Below, in pieces: positions 8,003 through 15,990 of a DNA stretch of 64,000 bases. The DNA is from Massiliimalia massiliensis (lineage in GTDB: Bacteria; Bacillota; Clostridia; Oscillospirales; Ruminococcaceae). Position numbers and translations under genes: made by a program. Positions within the stretch are counted from its first letter, which is position 1, and each line of letters starts with the position of its first letter. Where the stretch lies: NCBI RefSeq assembly GCF_900155615.1, contig NZ_FUHT01000003.1, positions 248,001-312,000 on the forward strand, read 5' to 3'. The notes below the pieces were generated by a model. It had not been told where the DNA came from. It did no database searches and saw only the letters and a program-made list of their open reading frames with translations.

Positions 8003-10155
8003 ATTTTCCTCCGACCGATGACAGAATCATCAAGATCTGGACCGATCAGGCTCGGGGCTTCCTCAAATAGTTTGAGATATTCTGCCTCAACCTCACCGCT
8101 GGAGCGGCCATAGCGAGTCTGACTTCGTGCCTTAATTTCTGCCGCAGTATGGAGTGCCGGTGGAGCGGGGATTGTCTTTCCCTGTATCCAGCCAGTCTGT
8201 CTACCACCCGACATAAAATTTGTATAGATTTGATATCTTGGCAAGAGCATAAAATCCAATGCTTCCAAGCCGGGAGCCATTGTTGCAATTTCTCTGGCAT
8301 CGCTGGCATTCAGTCCAAATATGATTTTGTTCCTTGCATTGGCATCAATACCGGCACGAATCTCATAGGGGAGTTGTGCGCGATACTGGTGCGCCATGGT
8401 AATGCCAACTCCTAAACCTCTGGCCTGTGCCAAAGCATCGGATAAATCCGTAGGCAAGGTCAGGTAATCTTGCAGCTCGTCGATATACAAGGAGACCAAA
8501 TGGCGGCGTTCCGGCGCGACGTTCGCCCGAGAAAGGGCTAACGTCCAGGTAAGGCCTACCACTAGGCTACCCAGCAGTCTGGCGCTTTCTGCGCCTACTG
8601 TGCCGCGATTCAAGGGGACGAGGACAATCTTACGTTGAGAGAACAAATCCGTTAGCTGGAACTTGGGATGGCTCTGCCCCAAGACGCCCCGCAGTCCCGG
8701 TCGAAACAGGAACTGGCGCATTTTATTGAGCACAGGTGCAACCCATTGTTCGCGCTCGGCGGGGCGGAGGTTATCAAAGGTTTCCCAGAATGGTTTGAGT
8801 GTTATTTTGTCCTTGACATCTTTTGTGATCTTATGGCGGAAGTTCTCGTCTGTCAGAAGTGGCGGCAGCCACAACAGTGATGCTCCGTCTGTCTCCACCA
8901 AAGTCAATAACGCCGCGCTCAGCACATCCTGACTTCGAACACCCCAGTTATCTGAGAAGATCTCTTTAAAGACCGCTAAGATAGCATCTGCCATAAGTGT
9001 GGGGTTGCCCGGCAAAGCCAAGGGATTGAAACCTACAGGGTTATCGTCGGAAGGGTCAATCACAACGACATCATCTGCACGGGAGGCTGGAATGCGTTCA
9101 AGGATACTTGTAACCAAGTCTGCCTTTGGGTCAATCACTAATACACTGCGCCCAGCGTAAATGTCAGATAATACCAGATTCAAAATCACTGTTGTCTTGC
9201 CTACACCACTTGGGCCTACAAGCCATGTGTGCATGAGGCTATCGTCAGGAGAAATACTAAGTTTCTGACCGTTTGCTGGATTTAGAGTTACTCCAAAAGA
9301 ACGGCTATTAAACCTGTTTGTCGGTTCCCTATACCACGTCGGTGGGTACATTGCTCGAGGATGGACGCCAGACATTCCTGGTAGTTCCTCATCGCCAGAT
9401 GGTAGCATTAGAAATCCCGCAAGTTCTTTAACGGATAACCTCAGCGGAAAATGCCATGGCACATGGGCAGTATTCAGCTTCGCGGGTTTATCAAATTCAT
9501 CATAGATTCTGACGCCAGCCGCTTCCAGAGTGCGTAATGCGCTCAGGACGCAGTTAATACGATATTTTGCACTTGCACCAGAAACGCCGATGCGAACAAT
9601 AGCTTGAAAGGTATGTTGCTCTGCTTTCTCTTTGATGGATTTTCGAGTTTCGGTGGAGGCCTGAGATACATTTCCAAGCACTGCCTGTAGCCATCCGGCA
9701 TTTGGATCGGGAAGATTCTTCGGAATTGTGCTGGGCGGATAGGCTGCACCGAGAATGGTCTGTAAAACCGCTTCCTCGCCACGGGCTGTGGCAGCCATAG
9801 CCGCCAGCCCTGCTCGAATTGTAGATTCGGCGATATCTGTACGAAGCGATAAGCTCGGATGAGATACTTTTATTTGCCTTACCGTATCAACTGCCTTACG
9901 GTTATGTTCGTCAACCGGATAGAATTCAATCTCTCCATGTACTTGGAGTGCTTCGGTGATTTTGTGGATACTTGCTGGGTCTGCGCCCAGCAAGTGCCTG
10001 ATAAAGCCATCCCTCGCACGGATTTCCCAAATGACAGCTCCACGGGAGGATACGGTAGCCAGGTGTGCCAGCATCTCATGGACCTGTTCCAGTTTGAATG
10101 AGCGCCGCCAGACGAACTCCTTCCAGCATATGGTTTCTATTTGATGCCTGGTCAT
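7999..10155 (-). CDS. TraG/VirD4-like conjugative DNA-transfer ATPase
   Basis: The 718-residue protein has a large N-terminal region and a P-loop motor. Walker A is VGPSGVGKTTVILNLVLSD and Walker B-like segments are VLVIDPKADLV and LVSLYIDELQDYL. The motor ends with GRQTGWIQGKTIPAPP. This is the DUF87/TraG coupling ATPase type annotated as type IV secretory conjugative DNA transfer protein; it would pump DNA at the membrane or work with the neighbouring relaxation protein. It lacks obvious N-terminal membrane helices, but the next gene upstream encodes a small membrane protein. I chose the ATG at 10155 because of AAAGGAGGG; the frame is open to 10344 through that gene. Confidence 0.88.
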   Translation of the reverse strand: MTRHQIETICWKEFVWRRSFKLEQVHEMLAHLATVSSRGAVIWEIRARDGFIRHLLGADPASIHKITEALQVHGEIEFYPVDEHNRKAVDTVRQIKVSHPSLSLRTDIAESTIRAGLAAMAATARGEEAVLQTILGAAYPPSTIPKNLPDPNAGWLQAVLGNVSQASTETRKSIKEKAEQHTFQAIVRIGVSGASAKYRINCVLSALRTLEAAGVRIYDEFDKPAKLNTAHVPWHFPLRLSVKELAGFLMLPSGDEELPGMSGVHPRAMYPPTWYREPTNRFNSRSFGVTLNPANGQKLSISPDDSLMHTWLVGPSGVGKTTVILNLVLSDIYAGRSVLVIDPKADLVTSILERIPASRADDVVVIDPSDDNPVGFNPLALPGNPTLMADAILAVFKEIFSDNWGVRSQDVLSAALLTLVETDGASLLWLPPLLTDENFRHKITKDVKDKITLKPFWETFDNLRPAEREQWVAPVLNKMRQFLFRPGLRGVLGQSHPKFQLTDLFSQRKIVLVPLNRGTVGAESARLLGSLVVGLTWTLALSRANVAPERRHLVSLYIDELQDYLTLPTDLSDALAQARGLGVGITMAHQYRAQLPYEIRAGIDANARNKIIFGLNASDAREIATMAPGLEALDFMLLPRYQIYTNFMSGGRQTGWIQGKTIPAPPALHTAAEIKARSQTRYGRSSGEVEAEYLKLFEEAPSLIGPDLDDSVIGRRKI

Positions 10156-10171
10156 AGCTCGCCCTCCTTTC

Positions 10172-10366
10172 TTACCATTGTCCTCCATGACGGTTCTTCC
10201 AGACACGAAAAGCAACATAAATTCCAATGCCAATGGCGGCGAGGAGTACGAGTACCCACCAGATTTCCATGATGATACATACAGTCCAGCGGAGCACAAT
10301 CGCAGCAATGAAGAGGGCAAAAGCCCATTTGAGAATTCTGGCAATAAGGCTTTCTGGTGAATTCAT
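10172..10366 (-). CDS. Small two-helix membrane protein
   Basis: The 64-residue protein has two predicted membrane segments (WAFALFIAAIVLRWTVCIIM and WWVLVLLAAIGIGIYVAF) and a basic C-terminus. It sits 17 bases before the TraG-like ATPase start and may supply its membrane anchor; that is inference from order. It lies 7 bases after the MT-A70 gene. Confidence 0.7.
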   Translation of the reverse strand: MNSPESLIARILKWAFALFIAAIVLRWTVCIIMEIWWVLVLLAAIGIGIYVAFRVWKNRHGGQW

Positions 10367-10372
10367 ACATGA

Positions 10373-10936
10373 TCAGACCTCCTCACGTTCTTTTGCTTTA
10401 TCGCTGTATTCCGGTACGGGGTAGCCGGGAATCATAACATCGGATGCAATTTCGTTGCCCCATGCATCCCAGTTTGGCTGTGGTCTTCTGGCAAACAGTT
10501 CCAAATACGGGCCGGGAGATACGCGCTCAATAATGGGGTACATTTCCTCCGGCTTATGGGAATGATCCTGAAGTGGCGCAAAGAGCCAGTTTGGCTGAGC
10601 TTTAAACTTCACAGGAGCTTTTCCACGTGTTCCAAACAGAACCGTTTCGCTTGCATTTCTCAGGTAGTTTCCTAACCCGAGACGGGGTTTAATCCAGTAA
10701 AAGGGGTCGCGATATTTAAATCCCCAGGCTTTCATGACGTCTAATCCCTCTTGGAGCAACCCATTTGGAATCCACAGCCATAGATGTGCATTTTCTTCCG
10801 CTAGATCGGCGACGGGCATATTTTTAATATCTTCTAAAGACATGAGTTGATAATGCATGACAGCTCCTCGCTTCCCTTTTTGATTAATACTCCAAGGCGG
10901 ATCAGCAAGGATGGTGGAATATTTCTTTGCGGGCAT
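10373..10936 (-). CDS. MT-A70 family adenine N6-methyltransferase
   Basis: The 187-residue protein has the DPPW catalytic motif near its N-terminus (YSTILADPPWSI), then HLWLWIPNGLLQEGLDVMKAWGFKYRD and a GPYLELFARR strand, as in MT-A70 methyltransferases. It should transfer a methyl group from S-adenosylmethionine to adenine N6 in DNA. Such stand-alone enzymes in mobile elements are thought to protect element DNA from restriction. The start at 10936 follows AAAGGAG. The leader motif is at 10986-10996. Confidence 0.9.
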   Translation of the reverse strand: MPAKKYSTILADPPWSINQKGKRGAVMHYQLMSLEDIKNMPVADLAEENAHLWLWIPNGLLQEGLDVMKAWGFKYRDPFYWIKPRLGLGNYLRNASETVLFGTRGKAPVKFKAQPNWLFAPLQDHSHKPEEMYPIIERVSPGPYLELFARRPQPNWDAWGNEIASDVMIPGYPVPEYSDKAKEREEV

Positions 10937-10985
10937 GATAGTTTGTTCTCCTTTCCGGGCGGTCACAGCGACCGCCCAATCGATT

Positions 10986-10996
10986 TGTTAATGTGC
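10986..10996 (-). promoter_or_regulatory. Repeated leader motif, copy 3
   Basis: The leftward strand reads GCACATTAACA about 50 bases before the MT-A70 start. Between it and the ATG the leader also holds a GC-rich stem (GGGCGGTCGC and GCGACCGCCC arms, about 10960-10980). Confidence 0.45.
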
Positions 10997-11185
10997 CAGG
11001 CTTTGTCGGCCTTTGCAGTGAGTAAACCACAAAAGCAGGTTGACAAAAAGTCAATTTTGTTTTCGCTTTTATAGCGATGCGACACCCGCTAACAGAGGTG
11101 AAAATGCATTTTGTGGCATACAAAAAACGATGTTGTAATATTTGCACAAGTGCTTGAAATATGTTGTTTTAAGGCATTGTTGCCT

Positions 11186-12670
11186 CTAATCTGCAGGAAT
11201 CATCTGTGGTTCTTCCAGAGTACCCTCCAGCCGATAGGTTCGGTTTTCTATGGCTTCTGCTCTTGCGAATACAGGAGCTAAGTAACCTTCAATCACTGAC
11301 TTAAAGGATCGCACCGTCAGGCTATCGCCAGACATAGCTGCATCAATAAGGCCTTGCATGATACCCGGCGCAATGTAGGAGATGGCGTGAGAATATTCGA
11401 ATCCCATCTCAATAATCTGCTTAGCCAGAATACGGGTTTTCGCTTTGGCAGAAAGGGGCTTGAAGTTGACAAAGCACTGAAATCTGGAGGCAATCTCACG
11501 GAGCACGCCTACGCCAACAAAAGCTTTTCGTGCCGCCTCATTTTCCCGGTAGATGCGCATAGGTAAGGATATATCCGATACAGGATCTGTCTGACCACCC
11601 CGGTAGCTGATATGTACCTCATTTTCCGCCAGATGAATATCCTCAACGTCATCCGATACAGTAAAGCCTATCCTACGTTTAGCGGGCTGACTGGAGCTGA
11701 GATCATAATTGGAAGTAAAGAAGAAAATGCAATGTTTAAAGTCGAACTCCCTTGAACCATCGCTGAGTGCTTTTCGGGATGCGCAACGGCCTTCGTCCAA
11801 AATGGCCATAAAGGTTTTCAAAACCTCTGGATGCGCCTTATCCAGCTCATCAAAGATAAATATCGTGTAGGGATTCCTAGCAACCACTTCAAAAACAGCT
11901 TCATCCTCATAACCGACATATCCGGCAGGAGCGCCGATCAGGCGATAAACTGAGAAAGCCTCCGTAAAGTTATTGAGGTCTGTCCAGGATATGGCATATT
12001 CCTGCTCACAATCTTGAGATAGAATCTTCGCCAGTGTCTTTGCAGTTTCAGATTTACCGACACCAGGCGGCCCGGAGGCCAATATGGAGACAGGCTTTGT
12101 AGGATTCTTCTTGGCAAGGTGCTGCGCCACAATATAGGCGATAGCTTCGGTGGAATCGTCCTGGCCGATCACCATCTTTTGCAGACGTTCCTTTAGATGT
12201 TCAAAACTCGGTATCTTTGACTCGGATTGTTCCGGCACAGAAATAGCGTTCCAGTCTGTAACAGACGTTATATCTGTTTGTGATTCCAGTTCTTCATCGA
12301 CTTCTAATTGCAGAGATTGCCCTGATGGTGAAGTATTTAATGATGGGGCGGGAGAGACATTGTCTCCCTCCCCAAGTAAACGAAGCCCTCGTTCGAAAGT
12401 ATTCCAACAGTCGAATTTCAGTGCATGGATATCTGACAGTGCCTTTATTAATAGGTTTCCTCCCGAGTATGCAAAATATGGTTCCGTGAATATACCGTAA
12501 GTATCTCGGGTTGGCTTACAGAACCTCAATACTAGTTCCCTCGGAGAGCAGCTTTCTGTAAGGCGGCACTCATAGTCATAAGTGGCGCCAATCGGCTCAT
12601 TATCCAGTGTATCTAAATCAATTTTTAAATTCGCAAGATCTGCATCTCTGAAAATGCTAAGCTCAATCAA
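11186..12670 (-). CDS. ClpA/ClpB-type AAA+ unfoldase-like ATPase with novel N-domain
   Basis: The 494-residue protein has an unrecognised N-domain (about 1-100), an acidic Ser/Thr-rich linker, and one HSP100 D2-like AAA+ module. Walker A is GPPGVGKSETAK (200-211), the pore loop is GAPAGYVGYEDE (247 on, with the substrate-gripping tyrosine), and Walker B is FIFDELDKAHPEVL (271 on). A sensor FTSNYD and a C-terminal small domain follow. This should be a substrate-threading unfoldase, not just a generic ATPase. It starts 18 bases after the JAMM-E1 gene ends, so the two are one transcription unit. A link to unfolding of modified proteins is inferred. Confidence 0.87.
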   Translation of the reverse strand: MIELSIFRDADLANLKIDLDTLDNEPIGATYDYECRLTESCSPRELVLRFCKPTRDTYGIFTEPYFAYSGGNLLIKALSDIHALKFDCWNTFERGLRLLGEGDNVSPAPSLNTSPSGQSLQLEVDEELESQTDITSVTDWNAISVPEQSESKIPSFEHLKERLQKMVIGQDDSTEAIAYIVAQHLAKKNPTKPVSILASGPPGVGKSETAKTLAKILSQDCEQEYAISWTDLNNFTEAFSVYRLIGAPAGYVGYEDEAVFEVVARNPYTIFIFDELDKAHPEVLKTFMAILDEGRCASRKALSDGSREFDFKHCIFFFTSNYDLSSSQPAKRRIGFTVSDDVEDIHLAENEVHISYRGGQTDPVSDISLPMRIYRENEAARKAFVGVGVLREIASRFQCFVNFKPLSAKAKTRILAKQIIEMGFEYSHAISYIAPGIMQGLIDAAMSGDSLTVRSFKSVIEGYLAPVFARAEAIENRTYRLEGTLEEPQMIPAD

Positions 12671-12687
12671 CTAAATCACCTCCCGGA

Positions 12688-14034
12688 TTATGTATCGAGA
12701 CTATAACTACATATAGGACAACCAGACAAAGGTTTTACTGGAACCCAAAGCGTTTCGCCAAAGAAAGAGAATTCTTCATGCATCGCAGTATCCATGAAAT
12801 CTAAACCATAGTTTTTGCCTGCATTTGGAGCGAGGAGTAAAAGTACGAGATTCCGATCGGCTACTTCATCAAGCATATTTGTATATCGATTATTTCCTTT
12901 ACGGTACAGCAAAAGCATCATGGCTATCTGCACCTCAAGAGCATTTGTTTGCAAAACAGACGGATAAATCGTTCCTTCGGATGTTACAGTATTTTTATAT
13001 CCTTTTGCGTATTCCTCGTATCTATTGTGCAGGATGCATTTTGGGCAAGCCTTGGTGATACCAGGGTAATAGAAAGTGATTTCGGAAGCCAATCCATCGG
13101 CGTACATCTGTGGAGCCATAAACGGAACACATAGTTTTAATGCAAGGTTTAGGATTGCATCCTGAGCAGAAAAATCATCTGTACTTGCTACTATGAGAAC
13201 CTTGCTCGGATCTTTGAATGTGTTCTCCGGAAGCATTTCGACGAATTCTTCGATAGTAGTATCTTTAGCAATAGCCCTCCAATGAATATCTACTTTCGCT
13301 TTTGGATTAACATTGAGAATCTTATTGGCGAGTGCTTTTACTTTTGCTTGTCCCGAGTCGGCTATATAGGAACGCTGAGTCAAGACGTTACGAGCCTCGC
13401 AAATATCGGGGTCTATAAGGATAAAATTGCCTACACCACATCTCGCCATCGCTTCTGTAGCCCCAGCAGAACCACCGCAGCCAACTTGGATGATAGTAGA
13501 TTCCTGAAGCTCATTGATGGGAACCGTGCTCTGAATTTTAGAAAATAAGTTCGATGGAACCTGTGGTTGGCTTCCGGGTAAGATATTAACTTCGCGAGGT
13601 TCGCCAGTAAATTCTTTATTGCGTTCCAGCGTATACCAGAAAATGGCGCAGCCGCCATCATATCGTGGATCTAAGATTATGATTGGAAGTTCGATACTTT
13701 CCATGTCGAAGGCTTCCATAATCCTATCGGCATATTCAATGTCAGCGTCGGATAGCTGAGAATAAGCGCCTGGATGCGAATGCACGAATCCACGGAATTC
13801 AATGCCTCTTTCATACCACTCCCGAATCTTTTTATTACAGACTTCAACATCTGGTTCGCAGCTGGTTTGTGTAGATTTTGATTTATCAACGAAAAATACA
13901 GTATCTATATGCTTTCCATCCGACGAACCGAGCATGGCGAGCTGTTCAGGCTGTTTGCATGCGATAAACTGCTGAATTCTATTGAGTGCTTCCTTCGTAG
14001 GAGCTAATGATTGTTCTTTTTTCGTAAACTTCAT
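12688..14034 (-). CDS. JAMM/JAB isopeptidase fused to ThiF/E1-like adenylyltransferase
   Basis: This 448-residue protein joins two ubiquitin-pathway activities. Residues about 1-155 form a JAB/MPN domain with a complete JAMM zinc-protease motif: H85-S-H87, S95 and D98, plus an upstream Glu, possibly E30. Residues about 170-448 form a ThiF/MoeB/E1 Rossmann domain: VGCGGSAG (184-191), FILIDPD (204-210), then EARNVLTQR, and two cysteine pairs (C330/C333 and C439/C442) that likely hold zinc. E1-like domains adenylate the C-terminus of a ubiquitin-like protein or peptide; JAMM domains cleave such conjugates. Neighbours are an AAA+ unfoldase and a possible E2-like protein. Confidence 0.88.
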   Translation of the reverse strand: MKFTKKEQSLAPTKEALNRIQQFIACKQPEQLAMLGSSDGKHIDTVFFVDKSKSTQTSCEPDVEVCNKKIREWYERGIEFRGFVHSHPGAYSQLSDADIEYADRIMEAFDMESIELPIIILDPRYDGGCAIFWYTLERNKEFTGEPREVNILPGSQPQVPSNLFSKIQSTVPINELQESTIIQVGCGGSAGATEAMARCGVGNFILIDPDICEARNVLTQRSYIADSGQAKVKALANKILNVNPKAKVDIHWRAIAKDTTIEEFVEMLPENTFKDPSKVLIVASTDDFSAQDAILNLALKLCVPFMAPQMYADGLASEITFYYPGITKACPKCILHNRYEEYAKGYKNTVTSEGTIYPSVLQTNALEVQIAMMLLLYRKGNNRYTNMLDEVADRNLVLLLLAPNAGKNYGLDFMDTAMHEEFSFFGETLWVPVKPLSGCPICSYSLDT

Positions 14035-14091
14035 AGTGGTTTTCTCCTTTTTGTTTTGTTAGATTTTTACGGATACATTTGCGTTGGGCGC

Positions 14092-14415
14092 TTATTGATA
14101 AGAGTGCGCATAAAAGTCGAAGTCGAAAGGGCCTTCTATATACCTGGTTGTGCAATCAGCCCAAACAGAAGCAATGGTCAATGCATCTTCAAAACTTGTA
14201 ATTTCTCCCTCCCAGCATATATATCTGAATGATTCGTCTTCGTTTTTCAGCCAATGCGCACTGTGGCAGTCGCTTGGCCTCGTGCCATAATCAATATCCG
14301 AGATAATGTAGATACACCATGACTCTTCGTCATCTCCATAATCGAAGAACACGAATTCATAAGTCATAAGGTCGTCTATATCCCGGTACTTTAGCCTTAC
14401 GTGTTCTCCATACAT
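14092..14415 (-). CDS. Possible E2-like protein of the JAMM-E1 cassette
   Basis: This 107-residue protein starts at the ATG at 14415, eight bases after AAGAAGG; a GTG at 14424 is the alternative. I do not recognise a family by length or name. Its pattern resembles the core of E2 conjugating enzymes: strands YEFVFFDY and SWCIYIISDIDYGTRP, then His54-Trp, then YIC67W followed after about ten residues by EDALTIASV. In E2s an HPN motif precedes ICLD and the ALTI-x-x-V helix. It lacks the first E2 helix and the exact HPN. The E2 reading is inference; existence as a gene is well supported by frame, ribosome site and operon. Confidence 0.7.
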   Translation of the reverse strand: MYGEHVRLKYRDIDDLMTYEFVFFDYGDDEESWCIYIISDIDYGTRPSDCHSAHWLKNEDESFRYICWEGEITSFEDALTIASVWADCTTRYIEGPFDFDFYAHSYQ

Positions 14416-14481
14416 TCTTTGCACCTTCTTTCGGTTGAAGATTGCGAAGAGCCCGAAGGCTCTTCGCCAAAAGATGTGGGG

Positions 14482-14601
14482 TTAAGAGTTCCTGAAGGTC
14501 CCTGGGGGCAATGAACGCGTAAAATCAGTATCCTGACTTTCGCTGCTACCACCTTTGGATCCGGCATTAACTCTAGAGATGATGTCATCTCTTTTTTTCA
14601 T
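14482..14601 (-). CDS. 39-residue peptide leading the JAMM-E1 operon
   Basis: A short frame from the ATG at 14601 to TAA at 14482-14484 is preceded by a near-perfect AAGGAGGTGAG site. The peptide is basic at its start (MKKRDDIISRV), has GSKGGSSES in the middle and ends PPGTFRNS. It is too short for a beta-grasp ubiquitin-like fold. It could be a small substrate of the E1-like enzyme, since E1 relatives such as MccB act on peptides, or simply a leader. I do not assign a function. It is the first gene of the roughly 14.6-kb leftward operon. Confidence 0.55.
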   Translation of the reverse strand: MKKRDDIISRVNAGSKGGSSESQDTDFTRSLPPGTFRNS

Positions 14602-14624
14602 AAGTCTCACCTCCTTCTTCGAGA

Positions 14625-14653
14625 TTGAGAAAAGCGAGAAAAAATGTTATAAT
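14625..14653 (+). promoter_or_regulatory. Promoter for the 349-residue protein gene
   Basis: TTGAGA at 14625-14630 and TATAAT at 14648-14653 are separated by 17 bases. The -35 box overlaps one inverted-repeat arm. Confidence 0.65.
14628..14639. repeat. Left arm of 12-bp perfect inverted repeat
   Basis: AGAAAAGCGAGA is repeated in inverted form at 14693-14704. This arm overlaps the -35 box of the rightward promoter, so it looks like an operator site. Confidence 0.6.
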
Positions 14654-14692
14654 ATATAAATCTGAGAGTGGTTAGGTCTCGTATTTAGCACC

Positions 14693-14704
14693 TCTCGCTT
14701 TTCT
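14693..14704. repeat. Right arm of 12-bp perfect inverted repeat
   Basis: TCTCGCTTTTCT is the exact reverse complement of 14628-14639, 53 bases away. It abuts the expected start site of the leftward operon, given a TATAAT on the minus strand at 14712-14717. Confidence 0.6.
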
Positions 14705-14711
14705 TGACGTT

Positions 14712-14717
14712 ATTATA
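14712..14717 (-). promoter_or_regulatory. Probable -10 box of the leftward operon
   Basis: The minus strand reads TATAAT. The -35 at 17 bases (GCTACA) is weak, so activation or another start is possible. Confidence 0.4.
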
Positions 14718-14751
14718 TTGCAGGCAAATTTAAATGTAGCCGACAGTGAGG

Positions 14752-14779
14752 TTGACGTAGAGTTGACGTTTGAGTTGAC
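14752..14779 (+). repeat. Three direct repeats around TTGAC
   Basis: GTTGACGT/GTTGACAT units start at 14751, 14762 and 14774 (spacing 11 and 12), about one DNA turn apart, directly before the start of the 349-residue gene. Spacing suggests cooperative protein binding. Confidence 0.45.
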
Positions 14780-14797
14780 ATGAAAGGGGCCTTAGAG

Positions 14798-15847
14798 ATG
14801 CAAGAATTAAACTATGTGGCATTTGAAAATGAATTTGTGAAATTTTGTAGTGGAGATATCGACACTGAATTAGAATATGGAGGAAAAGTTAAACCTACTC
14901 GCGAAAACATAGACAGATATATTCTCTTGCCAGCAGCTATGACAAAGGACGAAAAAGAGAAGCATCTCGTATTCAATGAGGCAATTGATAAGACGGCACT
15001 ATCAAAATTCAGAAAAGGTGAGCGTCCAGTACCAAAAGCCGTAGTAGCTGCATTTAAAAAAGATGGTGCAGTAGGTATTGCAGTAGAGCGATTCATAAAA
15101 ATAATACCCGAAGTGATATCGCCTCATGAGTACTTTGACCTTTCTATGGCAATATGGAATATTATTCAAACCGATGTATTTATCCCGGAGGAAGTATCTA
15201 TAACTTTAGAGTGTTTGGCAAGAAGTTCAGAAATATCAATTGGAAAAGGGAAAGTGGAAGGTCTATGTTTATTCCTAGCCACTGCACTAAAGTATGCAAT
15301 ACTGAGAGAAACACTTATCAGGAATACGCCTAATTTGTCTCCAAGGGTTGCCTTTGTGATTAAAGAACTCAAAAGAGATAAACAAGAATCAGAATTTCTA
15401 AAAGCGCTTGTTTATGACATGTTTACCGAACTCGAAAAGCAGAAAACACGTGTCGGTGATAAATTCGCGTTAGATACGGTAAATCATACGAAATATACGG
15501 ATGACGATTTTGTGGAACTTATGGCTGCGATAGCACCACTACAAGACATTTTTTCAGATGAGTTCATGCATTACGCTTCATTATTACAAATATTTGCTAT
15601 TGGAATTGAGTCCAATAGAATTCCACCAATGGCTTCTCAGGAGGGGTATAATAGTCTATTCGCAAAGTTTCGTGTACCTCCAGCACCTTATATTATATTT
15701 CCGCCTTCCGTTATCGAGGCACAATACGTGGACACATCCAGTGGAGAACCAATTCGATATTCAATGAGAGTCGACGAGCAAGGAAAAATGATTTGTGAAA
15801 ATGCTGAAGTATTAAAAGATTATGAATGGACTCTGCGACAAGAGTAA
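14798..15847 (+). CDS. Unknown 349-residue protein
   Basis: The protein has no membrane segment or signal peptide that I can see. It is mixed helical, with TALSKFRKGERPVPKAVVAAF that could be a DNA-binding helix pair, and LVYDMFTELEKQKTRVGDKFALDTVNHTKYTDDDFVELMAAIAPLQDIF. I chose the ATG at 14798 because AAAGGGG lies eight bases before it; the ATG at 14780 has none. It is transcribed away from the JAMM-E1 operon through a shared, repeat-rich control region. It may be the regulator of that region or part of the same system; both are inference. No family is recognised. Confidence 0.8.
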   Translation: MQELNYVAFENEFVKFCSGDIDTELEYGGKVKPTRENIDRYILLPAAMTKDEKEKHLVFNEAIDKTALSKFRKGERPVPKAVVAAFKKDGAVGIAVERFIKIIPEVISPHEYFDLSMAIWNIIQTDVFIPEEVSITLECLARSSEISIGKGKVEGLCLFLATALKYAILRETLIRNTPNLSPRVAFVIKELKRDKQESEFLKALVYDMFTELEKQKTRVGDKFALDTVNHTKYTDDDFVELMAAIAPLQDIFSDEFMHYASLLQIFAIGIESNRIPPMASQEGYNSLFAKFRVPPAPYIIFPPSVIEAQYVDTSSGEPIRYSMRVDEQGKMICENAEVLKDYEWTLRQE

Positions 15848-15850
15848 AAA

Positions 15851-15890
15851 GTCCGCCAAGATTTTTAATATCTTGGCGGATTACTTTTTA
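15851..15890 (+). terminator. Rho-independent terminator
   Basis: Arms TCCGCCAAGAT and ATCTTGGCGGA form a strong stem followed by a T-rich run, right after the 349-residue gene. Confidence 0.88.
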
Positions 15891-15917
15891 TTTTTGTTTT
15901 TGAACACTAACATTTAT

Positions 15918-15946
15918 TTGAATTTTCAAACTCAGTATGATATAAT
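15918..15946 (+). promoter_or_regulatory. Promoter of the type I R-M operon
   Basis: TTGAAT and TATAAT are separated by 17 bases, about 45 bases before the Cro/C1 regulator start. Confidence 0.65.
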
Positions 15947-15990
15947 AAGCTGTAGTAACTTACTGATAAAATGTAAGCGAGGTTGAGACT

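Noticed and set aside
12688-14034. Reading the ThiF/E1 domain as thiamine or molybdopterin biosynthesis
   Set aside because: The fused JAMM domain, the adjacent AAA+ unfoldase and the absence of ThiS, MoaD or other cofactor genes make a metabolic role unlikely.
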